A stretch of 23,340 nucleotides of DNA from Bacillota bacterium (GCA_023391835.1 JAEWAE010000017.1:1-23340); one strand, 5' to 3'; positions 7,351-14,915 are shown, numbered from the stretch's first letter. Translations and numbers: made by a program. The notes: a model not told the origin generated them from the sequence alone.

Positions 7351-7890
7351 ATGCGCAAGACCATCGAAATCATTCTGGCGGTGCTCACGGTGCTGCTGTT
7401 TGCGGTGGCGCTGTTTTCCTGCCGGCACGGCGAGTCGACGCTGCGCCAGGCGGCCGCCCAGCGGTTTGCGGGCGGCTTCAGCTGCACGGCCCGGGTTACA
7501 CTGGGCGGCAGCTCCTACACAGTGGATCTGACCCGCACAGCCGCCGGCCGGGGGGAACTGCACTTCACCCAACCGGCCGCCCTGTCGTCGCTGACTTTCC
7601 GCACGCAGGATAACGGCAGCGTGGGCGTGCAATTCAACGGTCTCGAGATGGAAGCCTCGGCTTCTTCCCTGCCCCAGTCGGGCATATTCGACGCGATGCT
7701 CGGCGCGCTCGGCGCCTTCCAGTCAAATGAGAACGTGACGGTCAAGCACAGCGGGCAGGATTTCATCGTGACCGGCAAAACGGCGGCCGGCGCCTACCGG
7801 CTGACCCTGGGGGCGGACGGCACGCCCAAGACGCTGGAATTCCCGGTGCTCAAGCTCAAGGCCGTATTTCAGAGCTTCCAGTTCGGCTGA
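7351..7890 (+). CDS. Secreted or lipid-anchored hypothetical protein
   Basis: A 179-aa protein with a clear export signal: MRK, a hydrophobic run (about residues 5-22) and then LFSC, a partial lipobox (Phe at -2 is unusual), so Cys23 may be lipidated. The mature part alternates short strands (CTARVTLGG, YTVDLTRT, GELHFTQP, GVQFNGLEM, DFIVTGKT, YRLTLGADG), which suggests a LolA/LppX-like half-barrel. That fold is inference and no family signature is certain. The ATG at 7351 is preceded by AGGGG ten bases away; a TTG at 7342 is a less likely start. It sits 12 bp behind nnr and ends the operon at the palindromic terminator 7941-7970. Confidence 0.8.
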   Translation: MRKTIEIILAVLTVLLFAVALFSCRHGESTLRQAAAQRFAGGFSCTARVTLGGSSYTVDLTRTAAGRGELHFTQPAALSSLTFRTQDNGSVGVQFNGLEMEASASSLPQSGIFDAMLGALGAFQSNENVTVKHSGQDFIVTGKTAAGAYRLTLGADGTPKTLEFPVLKLKAVFQSFQFG

Positions 7891-7940
7891 GCGGCGGCCG
7901 GCTCCATGCACCGCACGGTGCACAATATGCGATATACGGA

Positions 7941-7972
7941 AAAATGCCCCGGAATATTCCGGGGCATTTTTT
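7941..7972. terminator. Bidirectional rho-independent terminator
   Basis: A perfect 30-bp palindrome (7941-7970): AAAATGCCCCGGAAT mirrored exactly, giving a GC-rich stem with A-run and T-run on both sides. It lies between the convergent plus-strand operon ending at 7890 and the minus-strand phosphate transporter ending at 7991, and should serve both. Confidence 0.93.
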
Positions 7973-7990
7973 GTGGCGGGGCGGCCCGGC

Positions 7991-8998
7991 TCAGTGGACG
8001 AGCAGGCCGATGAGGTGGAAAATCCACGCGACAATGGCGCCGAAAGCCGCCGTCACCGGCAAGGTGATCAGCCAGGTATACAGAATATTCTTGGCGATGG
8101 CCCAGCGTACGGCGGAAAGCCGTTTGGAGGCCCCCACGCCCATGATGGCGGTGGAAATAACCTGGGTGGTGCTCACCGGCGCGCCGATGGCCGTCATGGC
8201 CTGGATGACGATGGCGGAGGAAGTTTCCGCCGCGAAACCGCCAATGGGCTGCAACTCGATCATATTCATACCGATGGTCTTGATGATCTTCCACCCGCCG
8301 ATGGAAGTCCCCAGCGCCATGGAAAGGGCACAGATAAGCTTGACTTCGACGGGGATGCCCGCATGGGCACCAATGTAGCCGCCGCTGACCAGCGCCAGCG
8401 TGATGATGCCCATGGATTTCTGGGCATCGTTGCTGCCATGGGAATAGGCCATGAGCGCGGCGGAAAAGATCTGGAGTTTGGAAAACCACTTATTCACCGT
8501 GCGCTGTGAAAAAGGCCGCAGCACAAGATAGAGAAATTTCATCACCGCGAACCCGATGGCGAAGCCGATGAGCGGCGAGCTGACCAGCGGAATCACGACT
8601 TTTTCCCAGATGTCTTTCCAGATGATGATATGCACATTGCCCGCCGTCACGATGGCGGCGCCCACCAGGCTGCCGATGAGGGCGTGGGAAGAGCTGCTGG
8701 GGATGCCGAAATACCAAGTGATCAGGTTCCAGATAATGGCACCAATAAGGGCGGCAATGATAACATACTGTTCCACTGTGCCGTGGACGATGCCCGTGGC
8801 GATGGTGTCGGCCACCTTGACGCTCACCAGCGCACCCACAAAATTGAGCACGGCGCTCATGATGATGGCGATGCGCGGCGTGAGCACCCGGGTCGAAACC
8901 GATGTGGCGATGGAGTTGGCCGTGTCGTGAAACCCGTTGATGAAATCAAAGGTCAGCGCCAGCAGGATCACGGCCCCCACCAAAATATGGTTAAACAT
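7991..8998 (-). CDS. pit: PiT family inorganic phosphate transporter
   Basis: A 335-aa integral membrane protein of the PiT family (cation-coupled phosphate uptake; some members carry metal-phosphate or sulfate). It has the duplicated PiT signatures: FDFINGFHDTANSIATSVST (about residues 18-37) and AYSHGSNDAQKSMGIITLAL in the second half. About ten hydrophobic segments are visible, including IIWNLITWYFGIPSSSSHAL. The internal repeat GAPVSTTQVI near the C-terminus mirrors the SSSSHALIG region. I chose the ATG at 8998; the frame extends upstream to 9034 but inside the preceding gene. The start overlaps the end of the DUF47 gene by 8 bp (ATGTTTAA), indicating coupled translation of transporter and partner. 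Confidence 0.95.
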   Translation of the reverse strand: MFNHILVGAVILLALTFDFINGFHDTANSIATSVSTRVLTPRIAIIMSAVLNFVGALVSVKVADTIATGIVHGTVEQYVIIAALIGAIIWNLITWYFGIPSSSSHALIGSLVGAAIVTAGNVHIIIWKDIWEKVVIPLVSSPLIGFAIGFAVMKFLYLVLRPFSQRTVNKWFSKLQIFSAALMAYSHGSNDAQKSMGIITLALVSGGYIGAHAGIPVEVKLICALSMALGTSIGGWKIIKTIGMNMIELQPIGGFAAETSSAIVIQAMTAIGAPVSTTQVISTAIMGVGASKRLSAVRWAIAKNILYTWLITLPVTAAFGAIVAWIFHLIGLLVH

Positions 8999-9614
8999 TC
9001 TTTGTGACAACCCCTTCGATCGTGTTCGCCACATCCTCGCAGGCGTCCAGGGTTTTTTCCATATATTCGAATATTTCTTTCCACTTGATGATTTCGATCG
9101 GGTCTTTTTCGGTGGTAAACAGAGCCTCGATGCTGGAACGGTAGGTCTCGTCCCCCTGATTCTCGATGCGGTTGACCTCGATGACCTTCGGCTGCATGAT
9201 TTTGGTGGTTTTGAAATGCCGCAGCTCGTCGACGACCACTTTCAGTTCGCCGGTGCACACGGTGATGAGAGACACCATGTCGACGGCGTCGCTGCGCACG
9301 GTTTCGATGTGGAAAAGCCGCAGCCGGTGCGCGGTGGATTCGATGGAATCGATGATATCGTCGATCATTTTCGCCAGCAGGAAAATGTCTTCCCGATCCA
9401 GCGGCGTCACAAACGAGCGGTTGAGATGCTCGATGAGGTCGTGGATTATCCGGTCGCAGTCATGCTCCAGATCCTCGATTTTGGCGATGGTGGCGTCAAC
9501 ATCCTCGTGCGTGCGGAAAAGCTCTTCCAGCAGCTTGGCCGCCTGACAGGTGTCATCCATCACCGAGGAAAAAAGGTCAAAAAAAATCAAGTCGCGCTTG
9601 GTGGTCTTAAACAT
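8991..9614 (-). CDS. DUF47/PhoU-like Pit accessory protein
   Basis: A 207-aa all-helical protein of the DUF47 family (TIGR00153, PhoU-related), normally encoded beside PiT transporters and thought to regulate or gate them. Visible features are an N-terminal FDLFSSVMDDTCQAAKLLEEL helix and IEDLEHDCDRIIHDLIEHLN, an acidic metal-binding-type helix. Next come PLDREDIFLLAKMIDDIID, and RIENQGDETYRSSIEALF in the second half, the repeated E/DxxxD pattern of PhoU-type proteins. The C-terminus WKEIFEYMEKTLDACEDVANTIEGVV is typical of the family. AAGGAG five bases before the ATG makes the start firm. It is the first gene of the pit operon and follows a leader of more than 300 nt. Confidence 0.93.
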   Translation of the reverse strand: MFKTTKRDLIFFDLFSSVMDDTCQAAKLLEELFRTHEDVDATIAKIEDLEHDCDRIIHDLIEHLNRSFVTPLDREDIFLLAKMIDDIIDSIESTAHRLRLFHIETVRSDAVDMVSLITVCTGELKVVVDELRHFKTTKIMQPKVIEVNRIENQGDETYRSSIEALFTTEKDPIEIIKWKEIFEYMEKTLDACEDVANTIEGVVTKNV

Positions 9615-9952
9615 GGCATCTCCTTACTCTCCGTCCGCCCGGCCGGTTACCGTCCGGCTCTTTCATACATCGGCCGCCTGCGGCGGCCGAAACCGGGGGC
9701 CATCGGAAGCTCCGCCCTGCGGCGCGCACCTTAAACAGGCAGCGCGGCGCGGCTCATTTTCCCTGGACGCCGGACAAGCCGAAAGACAGCTCACGCAGAC
9801 ACGACGGCAATCCATCCGGGCCGGAGCCGGCTCTTGCGTATGCGGCCCCTTTGCCCGATGCCTCCGGCGGGACGATTCCCGCCGGTCGAATGCCCACCCG
9901 GCCCGCCGTTCCCCCCACGGCGGGCAGCGGCTGTCACATTGCAGACTTGTAT
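9615..9952 (-). promoter_or_regulatory. Long hairpin-rich 5' leader of the pit operon
   Basis: About 335 bases separate the predicted start of transcription (near 9950) from the DUF47 start codon, with no recognisable gene on either strand. It contains perfect hairpins at 9901-9925 (GCCCGCCGT/ACGGCGGGC), 9864-9885 (CCGGCGGGA/TCCCGCCGG) and 9671-9689 (CGGCCGCC/GGCGGCCG), plus a GAGCCGGCTC palindrome and a weaker GCCGG/CCGGC stem next to the ribosome site (9642-9658). A tiny frame MSRAALPV (9757-9731) follows CAGGGAAA. I could not match it to a known riboswitch class. A structured regulatory leader is inference. Confidence 0.45.
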
Positions 9953-9956
9953 TTTA

Positions 9957-9984
9957 ATTATAATATTTTGTCGGATAAAGTCAA
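9957..9984 (-). promoter_or_regulatory. Sigma-A promoter of the DUF47-pit operon
   Basis: On the minus strand TTGACT (9984-9979), a 16-bp spacer and perfect TATAAT (9962-9957). It lies back-to-back with the yitT-type gene promoter region on the other strand. Confidence 0.8.
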
Positions 9985-10009
9985 TTCATTCCCGAATACC
10001 GATAGGGTG

Positions 10010-10038
10010 TGGTAATTTTTATATATTGCGTTTATACT
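10010..10038 (+). promoter_or_regulatory. Candidate promoter of the YitT gene
   Basis: A good -10 TATACT (10033-10038) with a poor -35 TGGTAA (10010-10015) at 17-bp spacing, about 37 bp before the start codon. The weak -35 suggests low or activated expression. Confidence 0.45.
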
Positions 10039-10074
10039 AGTTACCGTCAATCGAGCGGAAAGGCGGAGCTTACA

Positions 10075-10953
10075 ATGAAAATAGAATCCATCCTGCCAAA
10101 GGGCATGATCCGGTTTAAGGAATTCATGCTCATCAACGCGGGTCTGATCCTCACGGCGGCAGGGGTCGTGCTTTTCAAATCTCCCAACGGTTTCGCCATC
10201 GGCGGAGTCAGCGGCATCGCCATCATCGTCAACCATTACATGCCCGGGCACAACGTCGGTCTGATCATGCTGCTGATCAATATCCTGCTCAATATTCTGG
10301 GCATCTTCCTGCTCGGGGCGGACTTCGGGCTGCGCACGCTGTATTCAAGCTTCGCGCTGTCGGGGTTTGTGTGGATTGGGGAAAAGCTGCTGCCGCTGAG
10401 CCACCCGCTCACCGGCGACCGGATGCTGGAGCTTGTGTATGCCATCGCGCTGCCGGCCATCGGCTCGGCTCTGGTTTTCAATCAGAATTCCTCCACCGGC
10501 GGCACGGATATCATCGCCCGCATCCTCACCCAGCATACCCATCTGCACGTGGGCAAGACGCTGCTGATTTCCGATTCTCTCATCGCGTTTTCGGCCATTT
10601 TCACGTTGGGCCTGCGGCAGGGGATGTATTCCATCCTGGGGCTTTTCCTCAAGGGTTTTGTCATCGACAACGTCATCGAGAGCCTGAATCTGAGCAAAAA
10701 GCTGGAAATCATCACCTCCCGTCCCGAGGAAATGGAGCATTATATCCTGCGCACCGTTCACCGGGGCCTCACCATTCTGCCCGCTGAGGGGGCCTATTCC
10801 GGCCAGGCCAAAAAACTCCTCACGGTGGTGGTGCGTCGCAATCAGGCCGCGTCGATACGGGATTTTGTGCATAAGGCCGATCCGGAGGCATTCCTTATCA
10901 TCACCAACACTTCCGAAATTCTGGGCAAAGGGTTCCGCCACACCGACCTGTGA
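10075..10953 (+). CDS. YitT family membrane protein with DUF2179 domain
   Basis: A 292-aa protein of the YitT family: an N-terminal half with about five or six membrane helices, then a cytoplasmic DUF2179 domain (about residues 215-285). Signatures include SPNGFAIGGVSGIAIIVNHY, NQNSSTGGTDIIARIL, LGLFLKGFVIDNVIESLNLSK before the soluble domain, and ILPAEGAYSGQAKKLLTVVVRR with DPEAFLIITNTSEILGKGF in DUF2179. The substrate of the family is not established. The ATG at 10075 is preceded by GGCGGAG. The gene is apparently monocistronic and converges on the YjjB-type gene, with only three bases between the stop codons. Confidence 0.93.
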   Translation: MKIESILPKGMIRFKEFMLINAGLILTAAGVVLFKSPNGFAIGGVSGIAIIVNHYMPGHNVGLIMLLINILLNILGIFLLGADFGLRTLYSSFALSGFVWIGEKLLPLSHPLTGDRMLELVYAIALPAIGSALVFNQNSSTGGTDIIARILTQHTHLHVGKTLLISDSLIAFSAIFTLGLRQGMYSILGLFLKGFVIDNVIESLNLSKKLEIITSRPEEMEHYILRTVHRGLTILPAEGAYSGQAKKLLTVVVRRNQAASIRDFVHKADPEAFLIITNTSEILGKGFRHTDL

Positions 10954-10956
10954 GGC

Positions 10957-11409
10957 TCACCGCCGGGGAGCGCGCGCATAGCGCACCGCCGACGTGATCA
11001 CGCGCGTGAGGGTGGCCGTGAGCACCATTGCCATGGCGATGGCCACGATGTCGAGGATGGTCGCGGCCCCTGTCGCCGCAGCCTTGGCATTCTGGGACTG
11101 CACCAGGTCGAGCATGGTGTCGTACATCCCGATGCCGGGCACGAGCGGGATGATCGTGGTCACGGCAAAGACCGTAGCCGGCATGCGCAGCGCCCGGGCC
11201 AGCACCTCGCTGCACACCGCCGTCAGCAGCGCGCCCATAAAATAGCCGGCCATATCGGAGCCCAGCACGGGAGCCGTCACCTCATACAGCACATAGCCGG
11301 CGGCCCCCGCCAGCGCGCTGGGGAACACCGCTTTCCACGGCACACGAAACAGGACGGCAAAAAAAACGGTGGCCGGAACGCATATGAAAAAATCCGTCAA
11401 AAGTGACAT
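10957..11409 (-). CDS. Threonine/serine exporter subunit, YjjB-like (DUF3815/ThrE_2)
   Basis: A 150-aa membrane protein with four or five hydrophobic segments matching the C-terminal half of ThrE (ThrE_2, formerly DUF3815; YjjB in E. coli). The family feature PATVFAVTTIIPLVPGIGMYDTML (the VPG segment) is clear around residues 77-100, and an SEVLARALRMPA stretch precedes it. ThrE-type proteins export threonine, serine and some peptides or organic acids; the substrate here is not determined by sequence. GGAGG lies nine bases upstream of the ATG. It follows the YjjP-like partner by 21 bp, so the two form a split exporter. Confidence 0.9.
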   Translation of the reverse strand: MSLLTDFFICVPATVFFAVLFRVPWKAVFPSALAGAAGYVLYEVTAPVLGSDMAGYFMGALLTAVCSEVLARALRMPATVFAVTTIIPLVPGIGMYDTMLDLVQSQNAKAAATGAATILDIVAIAMAMVLTATLTRVITSAVRYARAPRR

Positions 11410-11430
11410 CGGCCGACTTCCTCCCCCTGG

Positions 11431-12204
11431 TCAGACCAGCGCATAATACGTCTTGAGCACGACGCCGACCCCGAGAGCCAGCGCAGTCACCACCAGCAGC
11501 GCCTCCGCCGCCCGGGTGACGCCGGAGACCAGGTCGCCCCGCATGGTATCCCGGATGGCGTTTGTCATGGCGACGCCGGGCAGCAGCGGCATGATGGCCC
11601 CGGTGATGATCTTCTGCAGGTCGCCCATATGAAAAAGCCGGATCGCGGCGACCGAGATCAGCCCGATCAGGCTGCCGCCCAGCAGACTCACGGCAAAGTT
11701 GAACACGTCGTCGTTGTGGATGAAGCCCTCCATAAACTGCACCAGCATACCGCAGACGGTCGCCACGGCGAAATCGAAAAGACTCCCCTTGAAAAGCAGC
11801 GCGAAGCTGCCCGAGGACAGCCCCGCTGCCAGGATCAGCAGCCATTTGTCACCGGCTGGCTGCTGTCGGAGCCGCTGCAGCCGGCAAAGCGCCTCATCGG
11901 CGGTGATCCGGCCCGCGATCAGGTCGCGGGCGGTGGAATTGACCGTCGCCACCGCCCGCAGATTGAACGTGCGCTTTTTGATGCGCCGCACGGCCGTGCC
12001 GGCGTTGCCGCACGCACCGCAGACATTGATAAAAACGCCGGTGGGCAGGGCCACCACATCCGAGTCGGTGTACCCCGTGGCGCGGCAGATGCGATACACC
12101 GTTTCCTCCGCGCGATAAGTTTCCCCGCCGTTTTCCAGAATGATCTGGGCGCAGAGCTTGGTGAGGCTGAGCACCTGCTCCACGCTGGCGACACATTCGG
12201 CCAT
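11431..12204 (-). CDS. Threonine/serine exporter subunit, YjjP-like (DUF1212/ThrE)
   Basis: A 257-aa protein with a cytoplasmic N-terminal domain of about 115 residues, then five or so membrane segments: the N-terminal half of ThrE (DUF1212; YjjP in E. coli). Family marks are LENGGETYRAEETVYRIC (about residues 21-38), ALPTGVFINV, the DLIAGRITADEAL segment, and ITGAIMPLLPGVAMTNAIRD, the counterpart of the VPG segment in the partner. Two Cys (CGACGN) lie before the first membrane span. The ATG at 12204 has AGGGTGG six bases upstream; longer readings start in the promoter region and are rejected. It forms an operon with the downstream YjjB-like gene. Confidence 0.92.
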   Translation of the reverse strand: MAECVASVEQVLSLTKLCAQIILENGGETYRAEETVYRICRATGYTDSDVVALPTGVFINVCGACGNAGTAVRRIKKRTFNLRAVATVNSTARDLIAGRITADEALCRLQRLRQQPAGDKWLLILAAGLSSGSFALLFKGSLFDFAVATVCGMLVQFMEGFIHNDDVFNFAVSLLGGSLIGLISVAAIRLFHMGDLQKIITGAIMPLLPGVAMTNAIRDTMRGDLVSGVTRAAEALLVVTALALGVGVVLKTYYALV

Positions 12205-12271
12205 CAAGACCACCCTTTCGATCCGGGCCGGCCGGCCGGCCCCTTTTCCGTTTGTTCCCCAAAGCAGATTT

Positions 12272-12300
12272 ATTATACCACATGGGGGCGGACGGAGCCA
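12272..12300 (-). promoter_or_regulatory. Extended -10 promoter of the ThrE-type operon
   Basis: On the minus strand TGGTATAAT (TGn extended -10; TATAAT at 12277-12272) with a poor -35, TGGCTC, 17 bp upstream. It sits just after the terminator of the NlpC/P60 gene. Confidence 0.65.
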
Positions 12301-12308
12301 GATGCGCC

Positions 12309-12341
12309 AAAAAGCTCCCACCCGGCTGACCGGGCGGGAGC
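12309..12341 (-). terminator. Rho-independent terminator of the NlpC/P60 gene
   Basis: GCTCCCGCCCGG and CCGGGTGGGAGC pair around TCAG (12-bp stem with one wobble), followed on the minus strand by TTTTTGG. It lies about 30 bp past the stop codon at 12373. Confidence 0.92.
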
Positions 12342-12372
12342 TTTACATATGGGTTGCCATGCGGCAAACGGA

Positions 12373-13032
12373 TTATTCCAGAATCCGCCGGGCACTGCGG
12401 TACGCCGCGGACCAGTAGCTGTTTGAGAGGCTGGCTTCCTTGACCATTCCCGCGCCGGACTGGGCGGAGATGAAAGTGCCGGCGCCCTCATAGACGCCCA
12501 CGTGCGTGATGGTGCTGCCGCCGGAGGTGGCGAAAAACAAAAGGTCACCCGGCTGCAGCGCGCTCCGGGAAACCGCCACCCCTTCGCCCGCCTGGGCGGC
12601 CGCCGAGTGGGGCAGCGTGATGCCGATCTGCCGGTAAGCATACATCGTCAGACCCGAGCAGTCGAAACCGGAGGACGACGTACCGCCGAACACATACCGC
12701 ACGCCGAGTTGGCTTTTCGCCGCGCTGACCACCGCCTGCCGGTGCGCGCTTACCGACGTGAGAGCGACATAATCGCCGTTGATCCATGCCGTCCCGCCGT
12801 TATAGGAAATTTCATACCAGCCCTTATCATTCTCAAGCACGGTCACCGTGGTGCCGTTGTAGACCCGGCCGATCACGGGCGAGCCGGTGTTGCCCGCCTG
12901 TCTTACGTTGAGATAGGTGCCGACTTTCACGGTGCCCTGCTGAGTGGCGGCCGCGGAAACGGCCATCGTCATCATACCCGCCGTCACCAGCATAGCTGCC
13001 GGCACGGCCAGAAACTTTTGCAGTCTGTTCAT
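12373..13032 (-). CDS. Secreted SH3b-NlpC/P60 peptidoglycan hydrolase
   Basis: A 219-aa exported cell-wall enzyme, probably a D,L-endopeptidase cutting peptide stems. A Sec signal peptide (about residues 1-28, cut near VSA-AA) is followed by an SH3b domain (about 33-92: TVKVGTYLNVRQAGNTGSPV...GWYEISYNGGTAWINGDYV). The catalytic NlpC/P60 domain (about 96-219) has nucleophile Cys125 in SGFDCSGL and His177 in THVGVYEG. At the third catalytic position, usually His in an FIHA-type motif, this protein has Ser189 (FISAQ), which may weaken or alter catalysis. The ATG has GGAAAGG and CGGAG upstream. The gene is monocistronic, with a perfect consensus promoter (13167-13195) and a terminator, suggesting high constitutive expression. 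Confidence 0.94.
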   Translation of the reverse strand: MNRLQKFLAVPAAMLVTAGMMTMAVSAAATQQGTVKVGTYLNVRQAGNTGSPVIGRVYNGTTVTVLENDKGWYEISYNGGTAWINGDYVALTSVSAHRQAVVSAAKSQLGVRYVFGGTSSSGFDCSGLTMYAYRQIGITLPHSAAAQAGEGVAVSRSALQPGDLLFFATSGGSTITHVGVYEGAGTFISAQSGAGMVKEASLSNSYWSAAYRSARRILE

Positions 13033-13166
13033 CTCCGTTTCCTTTCCCTTCGCCCGGCGTCAGACGCGCCGGAAAACGGGGAGCTGCACTCCGGCCCCGA
13101 TGGAGGCAGGGTCTTCCTCCCCTGTCAATGTATTCCTAGCGGTATAATTAAGGACCTTTACGGGCA

Positions 13167-13195
13167 ATTATATACTTTAAGTATTTATTTGTCAA
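13167..13195 (-). promoter_or_regulatory. Perfect consensus sigma-A promoter of the NlpC/P60 gene
   Basis: The minus strand reads TTGACA (13195-13190), a 17-bp A/T-rich spacer, then TATAAT (13172-13167). This is an exact match to consensus and gives a leader of about 128 nt. No riboswitch is recognised in that leader (13033-13160). Confidence 0.92.
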
Positions 13196-13265
13196 CCTTT
13201 GTTTTCTTTTTTGTCATCATTTTGTAACTTATACCGTTTGAAAATGCCATAGAGACGGGAAGTCA

Positions 13266-13294
13266 TTGCCTTTCCCTTTCATGTGCGGTATCAT
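13266..13294 (+). promoter_or_regulatory. Promoter of the DUF2087-pepT unit
   Basis: TTGCCT (13266-13271), a 17-bp spacer and TATCAT (13289-13294) give a transcription start near 13301, about 40 bases before the chosen start codon. Confidence 0.55.
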
Positions 13295-13342
13295 AGCAAA
13301 AGGAGCGATTCTGAGACCCCGAGACGGAAAGGCATGGAGCCG

Positions 13343-13639
13343 ATGGAAAAGTGGAAGCATTATCTGGATGCGGCCGGCCGCGTCACCGCATGGCCGGCCA
13401 AGCGCGACGCCCGGGCCGGTGTGCTGCGCTATCTGGGCGCCGGTCTGGAATTCGGCCGATATTACACGGAAAAAGAAATCAACGTCTATCTGGACACCCG
13501 GCACACCTTCGGGGATCACTTCCTGCTGCGCCGCGAGATGGTCGACGCGGGCATCCTATGCCGCGTGGCGGACGGTTCCCGCTACTGGCGTGGCGACCCG
13601 CTGACCGGCCAGACATCAAAACAGGCGGATACGGTTTGA
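13343..13639 (+). CDS. Stand-alone DUF2087 domain protein
   Basis: A 98-aa soluble protein that is essentially one DUF2087 domain. Visible family pattern: TAWPAKRDARAGVLRYLGAG, then RYYTEKEINVYLD and HFLLRREMVDAGILCR, ending in DGSRYWRGD. The fold is predicted to be a small winged-helix-like module. In other genomes it is often fused to ArsR-type or other transcriptional regulators, so a DNA- or RNA-binding role is possible but unproven. I prefer the ATG at 13343 (GGAAAGG ten bases upstream) over the ATG at 13334, which lies one base from that site. The frame is open further upstream to 13283, but that would overlap the promoter. pepT follows 49 bp later on the same strand. Confidence 0.85.
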   Translation: MEKWKHYLDAAGRVTAWPAKRDARAGVLRYLGAGLEFGRYYTEKEINVYLDTRHTFGDHFLLRREMVDAGILCRVADGSRYWRGDPLTGQTSKQADTV

Positions 13640-13688
13640 AAAGCGCAGACTTTCAGACCGTATTTGCTACGAAAGGATGGTCATAGCA

Positions 13689-14915
13689 ATGAACGCAAGC
13701 GACAGACTGCTTCGATATGTCACATGGGATACGACTTCCGACGAGAATGCATCGGAGGACCGCTGCCCCAGTTCCTCCGGCCAGCTCCCCTTCGCCAAAG
13801 CCCTGGCGGAAGAAATGAAGGGCCTGGGCCTCATGGATGTACGCGTGGATGAAAACGGCTATGTGTACGGCTCCCTGCCCGCCAAAGATACCCAGGGCGC
13901 GCCGGTGCTCGGTTTTATTTCCCATATGGATACCAGTTCCTCCGCCTCCGGCGCTGGGATTCACGCCCGCGTCGTGCATTACGAGGGCGGCGACATTGTG
14001 CTCAATCCGGAGCGGCAGATCGTCATGCGGGCGGCGGATTTCGAGAGCCTGCGGGATTATGTGGGGCGGGATCTCATTGTCACCGACGGCACGACTCTGC
14101 TGGGCGCCGACGATAAGGCCGGCATTGCCGAAATTCTCACGGCCGTGGAACGCATCCGCCAATTCGGTATGCCCCACGGCGAGCTGCGCATCGCCTTCAC
14201 GCCGGATGAGGAAATCGGCCGCGGCGCCGACCGCTTCGACGTCAAAGGCTTCGGCGCCGATTTTGCCTATACAGTGGACGGCGGCAAGCTCGGCGAAATC
14301 GAGTATGAAAATTTTAACGCCGCCTCGGCGGATGTGACCATTCACGGTTTCAACATCCATCCCGGCAGCGCCAAAAACAAAATGAAAAACGCTTCACTCA
14401 TGGCAATGGAATTCGACCGGATGCTGCCCCGTCACGAGCTGCCCTCCTGCACCGATGGGTACGAAGGATTCCACCATCTGACCGGGATGCAGGGGTGCGA
14501 GGAAGAGGCAAGCCTGCACTATATCATCCGTGACCACGACCGGGAAAAATTCGAAGCGAAAAAGCGCCGCTTCGAGGCCGTGGCCGCCTATCTGAACGGC
14601 CTGTGGGGCGCCGGCACAGTGGAACTGCGCCTGCGCGACAGCTATTACAACATGCGGGAAAAAATCGAGCCCCACATGTTCCTTATCGACCGGGCGGCGG
14701 AGGCCATGAAACACGTCGGCGCCACGCCGCGTATCCAGCCCATCCGCGGCGGGACCGACGGCGCCCGGCTTTCCTACATGGGGCTGCCGTGCCCGAATCT
14801 TTCCACCGGGGGGCACAATTTCCACGGACGTTTCGAATACATCCCCGTGGCCTCCATGGAAAAAATGGCGGATATGCTGACGTATCTGGCCGGGCTTTTC
14901 CGCGTCGGGCGGTGA
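13689..14915 (+). CDS. pepT: Peptidase T (tripeptide aminopeptidase)
   Basis: A cytoplasmic di-zinc M20 aminopeptidase removing N-terminal residues from tripeptides. The 408 aa fit E. coli PepT closely, and the expected catalytic and metal residues are in register: His79 (GFISHMDT), Asp81, the bridging Asp141 (LLGADDKAG), Glu174-Glu175 (TPDEEIGRG), Asp197 (YTVDGGKLG) and His379 (STGGHNFHGRFE). The dimerisation domain lies at about 208-320 (IHGFNIHPGSAKNKMKNA). The ATG at 13689 has AAAGGATGG at normal distance, while the ATG at 13677 overlaps that site. It is probably co-transcribed with the DUF2087 gene. No clear terminator is visible in the 35 bp before the convergent gene at 14951. Confidence 0.97.
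   Translation: MNASDRLLRYVTWDTTSDENASEDRCPSSSGQLPFAKALAEEMKGLGLMDVRVDENGYVYGSLPAKDTQGAPVLGFISHMDTSSSASGAGIHARVVHYEGGDIVLNPERQIVMRAADFESLRDYVGRDLIVTDGTTLLGADDKAGIAEILTAVERIRQFGMPHGELRIAFTPDEEIGRGADRFDVKGFGADFAYTVDGGKLGEIEYENFNAASADVTIHGFNIHPGSAKNKMKNASLMAMEFDRMLPRHELPSCTDGYEGFHHLTGMQGCEEEASLHYIIRDHDREKFEAKKRRFEAVAAYLNGLWGAGTVELRLRDSYYNMREKIEPHMFLIDRAAEAMKHVGATPRIQPIRGGTDGARLSYMGLPCPNLSTGGHNFHGRFEYIPVASMEKMADMLTYLAGLFRVGR

Noticed and set aside
5740..7632. A 630-codon open frame on the minus strand opposite nnr
   Set aside because: It is antisense to a gene with clear YjeF and dehydratase motifs and shows only low-complexity His/Ala/Gly-rich sequence.
9731..9757. Eight-codon frame MSRAALPV in the pit leader as a leader peptide
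   Set aside because: CAGGGAAA precedes it closely, but such short frames are common by chance and no coupled terminator follows. It is noted only within the leader finding.
9550..9957. 135-codon plus-strand frame across the pit leader
   Set aside because: Arg/Ser/Ala-rich with no motif. It starts inside the DUF47 gene in antisense and ends in the minus-strand promoter.
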